DNA from: SHLQ01 sp033344795
GTDB taxonomy: Bacteria; Actinomycetota; Acidimicrobiia; Acidimicrobiales; SHLQ01
Length of the DNA stretch: 64,000 bases
Reading direction: 5' to 3'
NCBI GenBank assembly: GCA_033344795.1
Contig: JAWPMS010000001.1
Coordinates: forward strand, 3,472,001 to 3,536,000
Position numbers and translations under genes: made by a program. Each line of letters starts with the position of its first letter. The first letter of the stretch is position 1. The notes beneath the pieces were generated by a model that saw only the letters and a list, made by a program, of their open reading frames with translations, was not told where the DNA came from and made no database searches. Positions 26,345 through 35,611 of this stretch are shown one piece after another.

Positions 26345-29065
26345 CTACGATTCAGCCTTTGTGTTGAGCAGCTCGAGCAAGTACTGCGTCGGAGTGCTGT
26401 ACAACACCGTGGTCTCGCAGGTCGACCCGAGGGCTGGGGTCGGGCCGAGAATCAGCGGTTCAGAGCCATACCCGACATCGGGTAGAACGAGAGGGTCGGT
26501 GAGCACCTCGATGTGTACCTCGGATCCGCAGGCGAGCTGCGCCACCCGTGTCGCACGGGCGAGCACGTCGCGACGGATTCCGAGACGGAGGGCCTCATCC
26601 GGAATGCCACGAAGGCCTGGGTCGAGGCTTCTCGCTTGTTTCACCACCAAACGTCCCTCGAGCATGGTCCCATTGGCCAGGGCGGGCCAACCATTTGCCA
26701 TCGTCTTGAACTCGAAATCGAGCGTGAGAGTCTGAATCTGCTGTTCAGGCGGCAGGTCGCGGTTGACGCGGTTTCGCCACAGCGTTGCGACCGCTTCCAA
26801 TTGACCGACCAGTTCACTGACGGCACCGTCGGTCAGCACATCGGACTGAGGCGCAAGGGTCGAGTTCTCGACACGCATGATCTCGAGCTCGCCGTTGGCG
26901 TCCATACGCACGCTGATCACCTCTGGAAGATTGCCGTTGAGCGGATCGGGGTTTGTCACGCTCTCGTCGCCGACCTGCACGTTGATGTCGACCAGCGCCG
27001 TTCGATCTGCACTCTCTGGCAAAAGGGTGAACGTGGCGACTCCGTTGTTCACCTCGAGTGCATCGTCGAAGCGAGCATGGACGAGGACACCCATGGCGCC
27101 GCTTGTGTGCGATACCCGTTCGCGCCGACGTTCTTCGAACGCCTCGAAGTTCCAATAGGACGCCCACGTCTTCTTGAGAGTGCGTTCGATGGACTTCTTG
27201 TGGTCGTCCTCGTCGAGTTGTGCCAGTGGGTCGAGAAAGCCGGTGTTCGAGTCATAGAGACCAGCTCCGCTGAAACCTTCGATGTCCTCGACCGAGCTCG
27301 ATGATCGGAACCGAAGGCCCTGCGTCGACGCATACGAACCGAACTCGTCTTCGAGGATCGTCGTGAGTTCGCTCAGGGTCTCCGGATCGAGTGGTGCGTC
27401 TCGAAAGTATCGAGCGAATCCGCCAGCCTCGAGAACATCTCCAAGTGGAGTCCCCGGTGGGTGTTTCTCGGCGAAAGAGACGGCGAACTCGGCATCATCC
27501 TCCTCGGGGTACTGCTCGGCAAAGTCCTCGCCTCCTTCGAGTAAGAGGAATCGCGTGCGAGCGGAGTCCGCGAAGTCTGCGTTGCTGAGCATGGCCGTCA
27601 AGGCCTCTTGGACGGAATCCAGGTGTTCGAGGTATGGCCGCACCGTGATGGCAAGTGGGGTCTCCGGGGTCGTCACACCGTCGGCACCGAGAAGAGCGAG
27701 GAAGCCCGCTGACTTTCCGCCGATGACCGGCCTCCACGCTTCGACGTCTGCTTCGGATCGGATGTTCGATGCGATCTCCTCGAGAGAGACCACGAGCGGA
27801 AGCTCATCGCTGACGACGGGAGGTACAGAGATCGAAGGCTTGGTCGCCTTCGAACGCCAGACGCGATATTCCTCTTCGGTGATCAAGATGACCTCGAGCG
27901 AGTTGTTCCCGCTCGCTCGTACGATCGCCGGCGCGCGGACGCGGGCGGCCTGCCGAATCTCTGCGTCGTCGAGAAGGCCCGCTTGCGATGCGTTGGGAAT
28001 ACCCCGGTTTCGTGCGAGAAGATTCACGTGGGCCAGGGGGGTCTGGGGAGACGACGTGATCAATCCGCTGGCTGGAGGAAGCCAATCTGGTACCCCTTCG
28101 ATCAAGACGATGTCGGTGTCCACCGCGTCGGTGAGTTGCGCCTCGCCATCTTCGATCAGCAACAGTCTCCCGGCGGTCAACCCCTCGGTGTAGACCGCGA
28201 CTTCGCCCTGAGGAACGAACTCCTCATAGCGCACGACCCGGTCGCTGAACGGAAGGGCGTCAGAGATCATGCGTTGGGCGACCGCTTCCTGTTGCGGTGA
28301 TCGAACTACCCACTCGAGCTTTGCGCCAATCTCGTCGGGCAGCGTAGGGAGCAGTCGTTCGAAGAACGTGGCGACGTCTTCAGCGGGTCCGTCGTCGGTG
28401 TACTCGAGCTCCAGCAGCCAGCGGATCTCGTCGTCAGCCGAGCCGTAACGAATGAGTGATCCGGCGCCGAAGACCCGAGGTTCGGTGTGCAGGGCGAGAT
28501 CGTAGAATTCCCTCGAATACAGGCGCTTGGGCGATGTGGAGCCTCCAACGAAGTCGAGATCGAGGGGCAGCTGGCTCGGAGGTATCGCCTCGGCCCAGTC
28601 GTACACCTCCTCGACAGAGTCAAAGCTCAAGCCCTGAACCGGTGGCGTTGGGCCACTGGGGATCGCCTGACCGTTGAGCAGCTGGAACCAGTACCACTCG
28701 TCGTGGAGCTCGTAGAACTTGCTGTCCATCCACTCGACCGAATCGCCGTTGGTGAAGTCAGGTATCGAGAACTTGACCACCGCTTGATTGGCCACACCCG
28801 TCCGTGCATACGACATGAATTCCGCCACAGATGCAAGGCGTGGAGCGGTGTGGAACGCGGTCTCCGATGCCGGCGAATCAACGGTCGCCACGGGTGCCAG
28901 CGTCGTCGGGGTGTTCGACGTGGCGGTTGTCGAAACTACTTCCGTCGTCGAAGGGGTTGAACTCGATGCCGGCACCGGCGTGGTGGCCGTCGACCCGGAG
29001 CCGCAGGACGCGGCGAAGACTGCCAGCGCCACGAGCAATTGGGTCGATCGTCGATTCGTTGTCAT
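26345..29065 (-). CDS. Secreted lipoprotein with permuted PPDK/glucan-dikinase-like domains
   Basis: A 906-residue protein with a lipoprotein signal: NRR, a hydrophobic stretch, then AASC with the lipid Cys at 21. A Ser/Thr-rich linker follows to about residue 65. TPLAHVNLLARNRGIPNA (343-360) resembles the phosphohistidine swivel domain, with His346. GGKSAGFLALLG (449-460) and RFRSSSSVEDIEGFSGAG (585-602) resemble the ATP-grasp domain of pyruvate phosphate dikinase. The swivel precedes the ATP-grasp, as in alpha-glucan water dikinase and opposite to PPDK. An ATP-using enzyme outside the membrane would be odd, so it may have a binding role. The substrate is unknown. Confidence 0.7.
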   Translation of the reverse strand: MTTNRRSTQLLVALAVFAASCGSGSTATTPVPASSSTPSTTEVVSTTATSNTPTTLAPVATVDSPASETAFHTAPRLASVAEFMSYARTGVANQAVVKFSIPDFTNGDSVEWMDSKFYELHDEWYWFQLLNGQAIPSGPTPPVQGLSFDSVEEVYDWAEAIPPSQLPLDLDFVGGSTSPKRLYSREFYDLALHTEPRVFGAGSLIRYGSADDEIRWLLELEYTDDGPAEDVATFFERLLPTLPDEIGAKLEWVVRSPQQEAVAQRMISDALPFSDRVVRYEEFVPQGEVAVYTEGLTAGRLLLIEDGEAQLTDAVDTDIVLIEGVPDWLPPASGLITSSPQTPLAHVNLLARNRGIPNASQAGLLDDAEIRQAARVRAPAIVRASGNNSLEVILITEEEYRVWRSKATKPSISVPPVVSDELPLVVSLEEIASNIRSEADVEAWRPVIGGKSAGFLALLGADGVTTPETPLAITVRPYLEHLDSVQEALTAMLSNADFADSARTRFLLLEGGEDFAEQYPEEDDAEFAVSFAEKHPPGTPLGDVLEAGGFARYFRDAPLDPETLSELTTILEDEFGSYASTQGLRFRSSSSVEDIEGFSGAGLYDSNTGFLDPLAQLDEDDHKKSIERTLKKTWASYWNFEAFEERRRERVSHTSGAMGVLVHARFDDALEVNNGVATFTLLPESADRTALVDINVQVGDESVTNPDPLNGNLPEVISVRMDANGELEIMRVENSTLAPQSDVLTDGAVSELVGQLEAVATLWRNRVNRDLPPEQQIQTLTLDFEFKTMANGWPALANGTMLEGRLVVKQARSLDPGLRGIPDEALRLGIRRDVLARATRVAQLACGSEVHIEVLTDPLVLPDVGYGSEPLILGPTPALGSTCETTVLYSTPTQYLLELLNTKAES

Positions 29066-29234
29066 CGTATTTGAGACGTCCGGACGACCCTGTTTGGTTC
29101 CAAGGTCTCCGTTATCTCTTCGGTGCAGAATGTGTGTGTCTGAACTATCCCAGATGCGTCGAGCGCCGGTAGGTCAGGGCACACGAGGACCTTCGTCACG
29201 TCCACGGCGGCTCGCAAGCTGCAAGACTTGCTCA

Positions 29235-30005
29235 ATGGCAGACGTCTTTCATCTGGGTATCAATCGAGCCGATCTCGGCGGTGCCGAGATCGCTATCGTC
29301 CCCGGGGACCCCGGTCGAGTCGTTCGGATCGCCGAAGCGATATCGGAGTCAGAGGGCGGCGGTGAAGTCACCGAACTCGCGAACACTCGCGAATATCGAA
29401 GTGCGCTCGTCTCGCTGGGCGGAGTTCCGATCGTGGCTTGCTCGACCGGAATCGGGGGACCTTCCACCTCGATTGCCGTAGAGGAGCTGGCCCAGCTGGG
29501 AGTGACGACGTTCCTGAGATTAGGGACGACCGGCAGCATCCAACCGCATGTCGAACTTGGTGACATCATCGTCACCCAGGCAGCCGTGCGTCTCGACGGG
29601 GCGAGTCAACACTTCGCGCCGCTCGAGTACCCGGCAGCCTCGACTTACGAGTGCACCCGAGCGCTTGCCGATGCCGCCGATGTGCTCGGCTACCGGCACC
29701 ACGTCGGGATCACGGCGTCTTCCGACACCTTCTACCCGGGTCAAGAGCGGTACGACACGGTCGCAGGCGACGTGACCACCAGGTTCAAAGGCAGCCTGAC
29801 GGAGTGGCAACGCTTGAACGTCCTCAACTACGAGATGGAGGCCGCGACGCTCTTCACGATGTGCGCGGCCAATGGTTGGCGAGCCGGGTGTGTCGCCACG
29901 GTGATCGCCAATCGCCTCGTCGAAGAGATTCCAAGTGTGGAAGACCATGAAGCGATGGAACGGCAGTCGATCAACGTCGTCATCGAAGCCATCCGTTCGT
30001 TGTAG
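29235..30005 (+). CDS. udp: Uridine phosphorylase-type nucleoside phosphorylase
   Basis: A 256-residue NP-I family enzyme that splits a nucleoside with phosphate. VPGDPGRV is the phosphate loop, RLGTTGSIQ the central loop, and LNYEMEAATLFTM the segment with the ribose-binding Glu-Met-Glu. The pattern fits uridine phosphorylase better than purine enzymes. The ATG at 29235 is chosen. The open frame to 28788 runs antisense into the lipoprotein gene and is not credible. Confidence 0.85.
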   Translation: MADVFHLGINRADLGGAEIAIVPGDPGRVVRIAEAISESEGGGEVTELANTREYRSALVSLGGVPIVACSTGIGGPSTSIAVEELAQLGVTTFLRLGTTGSIQPHVELGDIIVTQAAVRLDGASQHFAPLEYPAASTYECTRALADAADVLGYRHHVGITASSDTFYPGQERYDTVAGDVTTRFKGSLTEWQRLNVLNYEMEAATLFTMCAANGWRAGCVATVIANRLVEEIPSVEDHEAMERQSINVVIEAIRSL

Positions 30006-30018
30006 AGCGAGTCTCTTG

Positions 30019-30438
30019 TCAGACCAACTCGCCGAGCTGGCGAATGAGGTCGCTCGAGGTCACGATGCCTCTGAGCGCGCCTTCATCATCGACGACAAGC
30101 ACCGAATGCGCCGTGCCAGCCGACAGGTGATCGACGACGTCTCGAAGCGGATCGCCGACGGTCACGGTCAACAAGTCCGTCGACATCGCATCTTCGAGGG
30201 TGAACTGATGATCGAGCATCGTCCGCAACATTCGATCATCGTGGCCTTCGACGTCGTAGACCAGCTTCAGGATGTCCGTAGCCGAGATCAAGCCAACCGG
30301 CACATCGCCAACGACCACTGGAACGTGGTGAAAGCTCCTGTCCTGCAGTAGGTCGTACACCTCTGACAGAGGTTGGCCGAGGGAGATCGTCTCAGGGTTG
30401 GTGGTCGTGACATCGGCCAGCTGGGGTTTGTGCTTCAT
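30019..30438 (-). CDS. Two-CBS-domain protein
   Basis: About 139 residues made of a tandem CBS pair (a Bateman module), with VPVGLISATDILKLV ending the first and GALRGIVTSSDLIRQL ending the second. Such modules bind adenine nucleotides and regulate partners. No attached enzyme domain is present, so it is a stand-alone sensor. It converges on the phosphorylase gene with a 13-base gap. The start at 30438 (MKHKPQ) is preferred over the longer frame for family fit. Confidence 0.8.
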   Translation of the reverse strand: MKHKPQLADVTTTNPETISLGQPLSEVYDLLQDRSFHHVPVVVGDVPVGLISATDILKLVYDVEGHDDRMLRTMLDHQFTLEDAMSTDLLTVTVGDPLRDVVDHLSAGTAHSVLVVDDEGALRGIVTSSDLIRQLGELV

Positions 30439-30500
30439 CCATACAGGCTGGCTGGTACGCGAAGTCCTCGACAGAGACGAAGGTCCTGCGGCCGTCATGC

Positions 30501-31520
30501 CTAGAGAAGCTCGACCGTCCAGGTGGAAGGATCTACCAACTGGCCGAGATGGACATGGCTTCGAAGGGTTTGTCCCCGCGTGACCTCACGATCCAAGCGG
30601 AACATCCGGTTGCCCCAACTGGTGATGGGAGCGAGAGGGGAGGTGCTCAACGTGTTCTGGCCATCGAACGAGGCCTCGAACCACACACAATACCCGTCGA
30701 CGATCATGTCGTTCTGCGCGTGTCGTGCCAGCACGTGATCAACCTGTAGCGCGTCACTCGATTCGAGCGTATGAAGGTCGAAGTCGAGAATCGGTTCAGG
30801 GGTCCCCATCGTGGTCGCAACCGATCCGGGCCGTGTCCAGAACTGTTCGGTTCGACCGGTGTCGAAGCGGGCAGCTGTCGACGAGCGTTCGGTGTGACTC
30901 AGATCGATGTCGTCGGGAAGTTCGATGTTCCAGAAGCGTCGCACTCGCATGGCGTCGTGAAAGGACACGGGCTCGACGAAGAGTCGGAAGTGAGCGGGAA
31001 GTATTCGCCCGCCGGGACGAAGCACACGATCTCGCAGATCGAGCACGTTCTCGATCATGTTCTCGTTGAAGAGTTCGTCGCCCATCTGTTCGTGAAGAAT
31101 GAGGTCTGCGCCGTCGGGCAGAGTGAATTCTCGACTGTTGGTCTGGACGAATTCGATGTTGTGGATGTTGTTCTGCTCGGCGATCTCACGAGCGACATCG
31201 ATGAAGTCGGAGTGTTCGACTGCGTACACCTTGGCTGCTCCAGCACGGCTCGCAATACAGGCAAGGAGCCCGGTGCCGGTGCCAAGATCGACGACGACGT
31301 CACCCGGTTGGATCGTCGCGTGAATCGCCTCGTGATACGCACTGACTCGGACCGAGTCGCTCAACATCTCTTCGTGCTCCGACAGACCAGCGAAATTGGT
31401 TTCGTTCATCAGGTCGTACACCACGCTCATGAGCCACTCGTTCGACGCAAGTCGTGCGGCCCCGAACCCGATGGTCGATCGAACCGCTCGGGTGGCTGTG
31501 CTGCTGAGGCGTTCGTACAT
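30501..31520 (-). CDS. PRMT-like S-adenosylmethionine methyltransferase
   Basis: A 339-residue class I methyltransferase. VVVDLGTGTGLLA (76-88) is the SAM motif, and VYAVEHSDF follows with the acidic ribose residue. HEQMGDELFNEN contains Glu144 and Glu153, matching the double-E loop of protein arginine methyltransferases in both spacing and position. YHEAI before motif I also resembles the PRMT helix. No clear THW loop was found. It may modify a protein arginine or another guanidino or amine group. It follows PhyH 4 by ten bases on the same strand. Confidence 0.65.
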   Translation of the reverse strand: MYERLSSTATRAVRSTIGFGAARLASNEWLMSVVYDLMNETNFAGLSEHEEMLSDSVRVSAYHEAIHATIQPGDVVVDLGTGTGLLACIASRAGAAKVYAVEHSDFIDVAREIAEQNNIHNIEFVQTNSREFTLPDGADLILHEQMGDELFNENMIENVLDLRDRVLRPGGRILPAHFRLFVEPVSFHDAMRVRRFWNIELPDDIDLSHTERSSTAARFDTGRTEQFWTRPGSVATTMGTPEPILDFDLHTLESSDALQVDHVLARHAQNDMIVDGYCVWFEASFDGQNTLSTSPLAPITSWGNRMFRLDREVTRGQTLRSHVHLGQLVDPSTWTVELL

Positions 31521-31530
31521 GCGGGCAAGG

Positions 31531-32340
31531 CTACGGCGCGTGGTGAATCGTGGGGAACCAGTCCTCCCTGAGTTTTTGGCCTGCGATCATTCCGTGCCCA
31601 TGAAACGGCGGTGAGGTCGGGCCAGGCCGGTCGGCGAATCGGGCATCTTCGCCGACGAACCGAAGTGAGAACGCCCTCCGACGGTTGTCCGTGGTGTTTC
31701 CTCGAGCACCGTGCAGCGTCCGATAGTGAAAGGCCACGGCATCTCCGGGCTCGAGGTCCCACTCGAGAACACGGTAGGTCTCCGGGTCGCGATCGGGGTC
31801 CGGCACTGGTAGGTAGTCGTCGACCTCTGGATAGAAGTCTTCACCCTTCAGCCAACGTGTGGGAAGTACTGGTTTGGCCCATCGATGCGAACCTGCCACC
31901 AGTCGCAAGGTTGCCTCCGCAACCGAGTCCATTGGTGACCACAGGCTGATGGTCTGTTCACCGTCGACGAAATAGTAGGGCGAATCTTGATGCCAGGGCG
32001 TCGGTTTCGTCGTCCCTGGTTCCTTGACGAGCACATGCTCATGGAAGACCTGTGCGGTTGGTGATTCCATGAGGCGGGCTGCGGTCGCGGCAGCTTCTGA
32101 CTCGCGAACCACCTGCGTGAATTCGGGAATGCGTTGCCAATTGCAGTAGTCGTCGAAGAAACGTCCCTCTTCGCCCGCAGTCGTGTTCTCCGCCGCGAAC
32201 GGCCCTGGCTCGGCGATGTTGCGTTCGATGCCCGCTCGAATTGTGTCGATCCATGCTGCAAACAGACCGCGGATGACGGTGGCTCCATCGGCGCGGAACG
32301 CATCGATCGTCTCCTGGGTGACGTGTGACGCCATGAACAT
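31531..32340 (-). CDS. PhyH-family 2-oxoglutarate/Fe(II) oxygenase 4
   Basis: A 269-residue PhyH protein with iron ligands His117-x-Asp119 (PTPWHQDSPYY) and His210, and Arg220 or Arg221 as probable oxoglutarate contact. It is the upstream gene of a pair with the PRMT-like methyltransferase. A paired oxygenase and methyltransferase could hydroxylate and methylate one compound. No good ribosome site is visible before the ATG at 32340; ATG 32334 and TTG 32397 are alternatives. Confidence 0.8.
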   Translation of the reverse strand: MFMASHVTQETIDAFRADGATVIRGLFAAWIDTIRAGIERNIAEPGPFAAENTTAGEEGRFFDDYCNWQRIPEFTQVVRESEAAATAARLMESPTAQVFHEHVLVKEPGTTKPTPWHQDSPYYFVDGEQTISLWSPMDSVAEATLRLVAGSHRWAKPVLPTRWLKGEDFYPEVDDYLPVPDPDRDPETYRVLEWDLEPGDAVAFHYRTLHGARGNTTDNRRRAFSLRFVGEDARFADRPGPTSPPFHGHGMIAGQKLREDWFPTIHHAP

Positions 32341-32437
32341 GAGAGGAAGCCTAGGAGGTCGACGCTCGGTGATCTGCGCCTTGTCGGTCCACGCCAATTA
32401 GTCTTCGTCGTTGTTCGTCTGTGGAAAAGGGTGAGTT

Positions 32438-33397
32438 ATGGCTGGTGGCCTTGTCGGGTTGCTCGATGATGTTGCGGCGTTGGCGAAGTTGGCGGCCGCT
32501 TCGATCGATGACGTCGGCGCAGCCGCTGGGCGTGCGAGCGCAAAGGCGGCCGGCGTTGTGGTCGACGACACGGCGGTCACGCCGGCGTACGTACAGGGTC
32601 TTGCTGCAGATCGCGAGCTGCCCATCATCAAGAAGATTGCGACTGGCTCGCTCCGCAACAAACTTCTCTTCATTCTTCCCACCGCGTTGATACTCAGCGA
32701 GTTCGTGCCGCTCCTCGTGGAGATCATCTTGATGTTCGGCGGAACGTTCTTGTGCTACGAGGGGGCCCACAAGATCTACCACAAGCTCAAGGGCGATGAT
32801 CACGACCACGACGTGCCGGTGGTCCTGCAGGGCCCCGAGGCCGAGGCGGCGACCATCTCTGGCGCAGTCCGGACCGACTTCATTTTGTCCGCGGAGATCA
32901 TGGTGATCTCGCTGAAGGAGGTGATCGACGAAGGGTTCGTCTCGAGAACGGTCATCATGATCGTCGTTGCGCTGTTCATCACCTTGGTCGTGTACGGCGT
33001 CGTGGCGCTGATCGTCAAGATGGACGACATTGGGCTCTCGCTCGCAAGTAGAGACTCGGAGACCTCGCAGAAAATTGGCCGCGCAATGGTCGCGGGTATG
33101 CCAAAGCTGCTCACCGCGCTGACGGTCGTTGGCACCGCCGCGATGTTGTGGGTCGGCGGTCACATCCTGATCGTCGGCGCTCATGAGCTTGGCTGGGATC
33201 TGCCATACGACATCGTGCACGACCTCGAAGAGTCCGTTCGAGATGTCGGGAGCGTTGGCGGCGTGCTCGCGTGGCTGGTCAACACGGCACTGTCTGCGGT
33301 TGTCGGTCTTGGGGCTGGGGCTCTCGTCGTGGCAGTCGTCTCGCAATTCCAAGGAACTGCAAAGGATGACGCTCATGCCGACTCAGCAGCGCACTGA
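32438..33397 (+). CDS. DUF808 (YedI-type) membrane protein
   Basis: A 319-residue protein with the DUF808 opening MAGGLVGLLDDVAALAKLAA and FLCYEGAHKIYHKL near residue 110. About five to six hydrophobic segments follow, near 80-105, 160-190, 225-250 and 285-310. The family is a widespread inner-membrane protein of unknown function. GAAAAGGG lies eight bases before the ATG. The amidase gene begins inside its last eight codons, so expression is linked. Confidence 0.85.
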   Translation: MAGGLVGLLDDVAALAKLAAASIDDVGAAAGRASAKAAGVVVDDTAVTPAYVQGLAADRELPIIKKIATGSLRNKLLFILPTALILSEFVPLLVEIILMFGGTFLCYEGAHKIYHKLKGDDHDHDVPVVLQGPEAEAATISGAVRTDFILSAEIMVISLKEVIDEGFVSRTVIMIVVALFITLVVYGVVALIVKMDDIGLSLASRDSETSQKIGRAMVAGMPKLLTALTVVGTAAMLWVGGHILIVGAHELGWDLPYDIVHDLEESVRDVGSVGGVLAWLVNTALSAVVGLGAGALVVAVVSQFQGTAKDDAHADSAAH

Positions 33398-34601
33398 CGA
33401 CGTGCACGCCTTCGTGCACACGACGCTAACCCGACAAGGATCGACCGATGGGCCCCTCGCCGATCTGAGTTTCGTGGCCAAGGACATGTTCGCCATCGAC
33501 GGGCACACGAGTTCGTTCGGGCACCCGATCTGGCGAAGCACGCACGAGCCAAGCCAGTCCACGGCTCCGGCGATCGAGCGCTTGCTCGAGGCCGGTGCTC
33601 GCCTCGAGGGGCTCACCAAGATGGACCAGCTCGCCTATTCGTTGATCGGCGATGCCGGCGAGGGTTCGGCGCCGATCAATTCCCATGATCCAGAGTTGTT
33701 CTGCGGAGGTTCGTCTTCAGGATCGGCCTCCGCAGTAGCAGCAGACATGGTCGACGTGGGTCTCGGCACAGACACGGCTGGGTCCATCCGGGTCCCCGCC
33801 GCAGTGTGCGGGCTGCATGGTCTTCGACCAACTCATGGTGCGATCGACAGTCGGGGAGCCTTACCCCTTGCGTCGACGTTCGATGCCGTTGGGCTCATGA
33901 GCAAGAGTGCCGATGCGATCGCGCGGGCATTCCGCGTGCTGGCGCCGGCCGAGAGCGAACCAGCGGCCGTCGAATCGATCCTGCTGGCTACCGACGTGTT
34001 CGCTGATTGCGAAGATGATGCGAAGGGTGCGGGTTCTGCTGTGGCAGCTGCGCTTGCGGAGAGTTCTGGAGCCGCCCTGCAGCGCACGAGTCTGGCTTCG
34101 TTCACCAGCCCTGAGGTCGGCGATCTGTTCGCTCGCCTCCAGAGTCGCGAGATCTGGAGCACGCATGGAAGCTGGGTCGCGCAGCACAGAGAACACCTCG
34201 CCCCCGACGTCCGAGAACGTTTGCAGAGATGCGAAGATCTCGACGGAGATGCTCAGGACATCAAAGCTGCCGACATGGCGGCGAGGGCGGCGTACGTTGA
34301 CGAGCTTGTCGAGCTGGTAGGCCCTGGCACAATAGTCGTGCTCCCGGTTCTGCCCCGCCGTGGACCGCTGAGGACGTGGGAAGACGTCGACCTGAAGCAG
34401 TTCCGGCGGGAGAGCTTTTGCCTGAGCGCACCGAGCAGTCTGTCCGGACTGCCGCAAGCGGTGTTCTCCTGGTTCGATTCGGACTTGGATCGTTCGATCG
34501 GTATCGGCCTTCTCGGCGCTCGTGGTGCCGACCGGCAGTTGCTCGACGCCTTGCTCCGCCTCGAAGCATCCGTCGGTCAAGGTGTTGGCTCGCCGGGCTG
34601 A
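33375..34601 (+). CDS. Amidase signature family hydrolase
   Basis: About 408 residues with the Ser-cisSer-Lys triad of the amidase signature family: Lys36 in FVAKDMF, cis-Ser114 in GGSSSGSAS, and nucleophile Ser137 in TDTAGSIRVP. It lacks the extra C-terminal part of GatA and is shorter than GatA by 70 to 80 residues, so it is a metabolic amidase rather than a tRNA amidotransferase subunit. The ATG at 33375 has AAAGGA eight bases ahead; 33366 is the alternative. It overlaps the DUF808 gene by 23 bases. Confidence 0.8.
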   Translation: MPTQQRTDDVHAFVHTTLTRQGSTDGPLADLSFVAKDMFAIDGHTSSFGHPIWRSTHEPSQSTAPAIERLLEAGARLEGLTKMDQLAYSLIGDAGEGSAPINSHDPELFCGGSSSGSASAVAADMVDVGLGTDTAGSIRVPAAVCGLHGLRPTHGAIDSRGALPLASTFDAVGLMSKSADAIARAFRVLAPAESEPAAVESILLATDVFADCEDDAKGAGSAVAAALAESSGAALQRTSLASFTSPEVGDLFARLQSREIWSTHGSWVAQHREHLAPDVRERLQRCEDLDGDAQDIKAADMAARAAYVDELVELVGPGTIVVLPVLPRRGPLRTWEDVDLKQFRRESFCLSAPSSLSGLPQAVFSWFDSDLDRSIGIGLLGARGADRQLLDALLRLEASVGQGVGSPG

Positions 34602-34635
34602 TCTTCCCGTGGCCTCGGCGTTCTAGGATGAGCGG

Positions 34636-35598
34636 GTGAGCCTCCCGATCATCGACCTCACCGGTTTCAACGAGTTGGGCGATGCACGCCGGGATGCCAT
34701 CGTCGCAACGGTGAACGATGCATGCACCAACGTCGGCTTCTTTTCGGTCGTTGGCCATGGCATCGACGAGGAGATCATCACCCGCGCCCACGAGGTTGCA
34801 CTCGAGTTCTTCGATCTCCCGCTCGCCGATCGCCTGGGTGCAGCTAAACCGGACCCGTCGTATCCGTATGGTTATGCGCCGTTTTCGAGTGAGGCGCTCA
34901 ACCGATCCATCGGCGGGTCTGCGCTGCCCGACCTGAAGGAGGCCTACAGCATCGGACCCATCGGTGACCCGCCCAGGCCTGTGGCTGAGATGACATCGGT
35001 CGAGCGAGATGTCTGGGCGCCGACGCTCTGGCCCTCGGCGCTCCCAGAGCTTCGGCCAGCGATGGAGGCCTATTACCGAGCGATGGCTGAGCTGGCGTCG
35101 ACGCTCATGGAGACGTTCGCTCGCGCGCTTGGACTCGACTCTCGGTGGTTCACGCCGTTGATCAACGAACATGGCTCGGCCTTGCGCCTTGCGCATTACC
35201 CGGCGCTTCCCAGCCGTCCGGCGACTGGAGCACTACGTGCCGGCGCACACACCGACTACGGAACGCTCACGATTCTGCGGCTCGATGCCGAGCCGGGACT
35301 TCAGGTCCAGAACACCGATGGCTCCTGGTTGGACGTCGAGGCTCCAGCCGGGGCGTTGGTGGTCAACCTTGGTGATCTGATGCAGCGCTGGACGAACGAC
35401 CGGTGGCGTTCCACGATGCATCGGGTGATCGTGCCGGAGGCCAGACACACTGAGCGTCGGCTGACGATGCCCTTCTTCCACAATGCGAACTGGGATGCTC
35501 GGGTCGAGTGCATAGTCGCCGATGGCGAGACAGCGCACTACGCGCCCGTCGAAGCCGGAGCTCATCTGATGGAGAAGTTTCGCTCGACCGTGACCTGA
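34636..35598 (+). CDS. Isopenicillin N synthase-type 2OG/Fe(II) oxygenase
   Basis: A 320-residue DIOX-N plus 2OG-FeII_Oxy protein. The iron ligands are His205-x-Asp207 in AHTDYGTLTI and His262 in TMHRV. ERRLTMPFF provides the oxoglutarate-binding Arg with the following Thr in place of the usual Ser. The N-terminal SLPIIDLTGF and GFFSVVGHGI are DIOX-N signatures. The GTG start at 34636 is preceded by AGGATGAGCGG. It lies 34 bases after the amidase and is probably cotranscribed. The substrate is unknown. Confidence 0.85.
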   Translation: MSLPIIDLTGFNELGDARRDAIVATVNDACTNVGFFSVVGHGIDEEIITRAHEVALEFFDLPLADRLGAAKPDPSYPYGYAPFSSEALNRSIGGSALPDLKEAYSIGPIGDPPRPVAEMTSVERDVWAPTLWPSALPELRPAMEAYYRAMAELASTLMETFARALGLDSRWFTPLINEHGSALRLAHYPALPSRPATGALRAGAHTDYGTLTILRLDAEPGLQVQNTDGSWLDVEAPAGALVVNLGDLMQRWTNDRWRSTMHRVIVPEARHTERRLTMPFFHNANWDARVECIVADGETAHYAPVEAGAHLMEKFRSTVT

Positions 35599-35611
35599 GC
35601 GTGTCGTCCGC

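Noticed and set aside
28788..29234. Extended N-terminus of the uridine phosphorylase
   Set aside because: The extra frame runs antisense through the lipoprotein gene start, and the family begins at the chosen ATG.
32351..33376. Open frame of 341 codons opposite the DUF808 gene
   Set aside because: It has a low-complexity, His/Asp/Arg-rich composition typical of reverse reading in high-GC DNA; the plus strand has a DUF808 protein.
33375..34601. GatA subunit of the tRNA amidotransferase
   Set aside because: The protein is markedly shorter than GatA and has no gatB or gatC neighbour.
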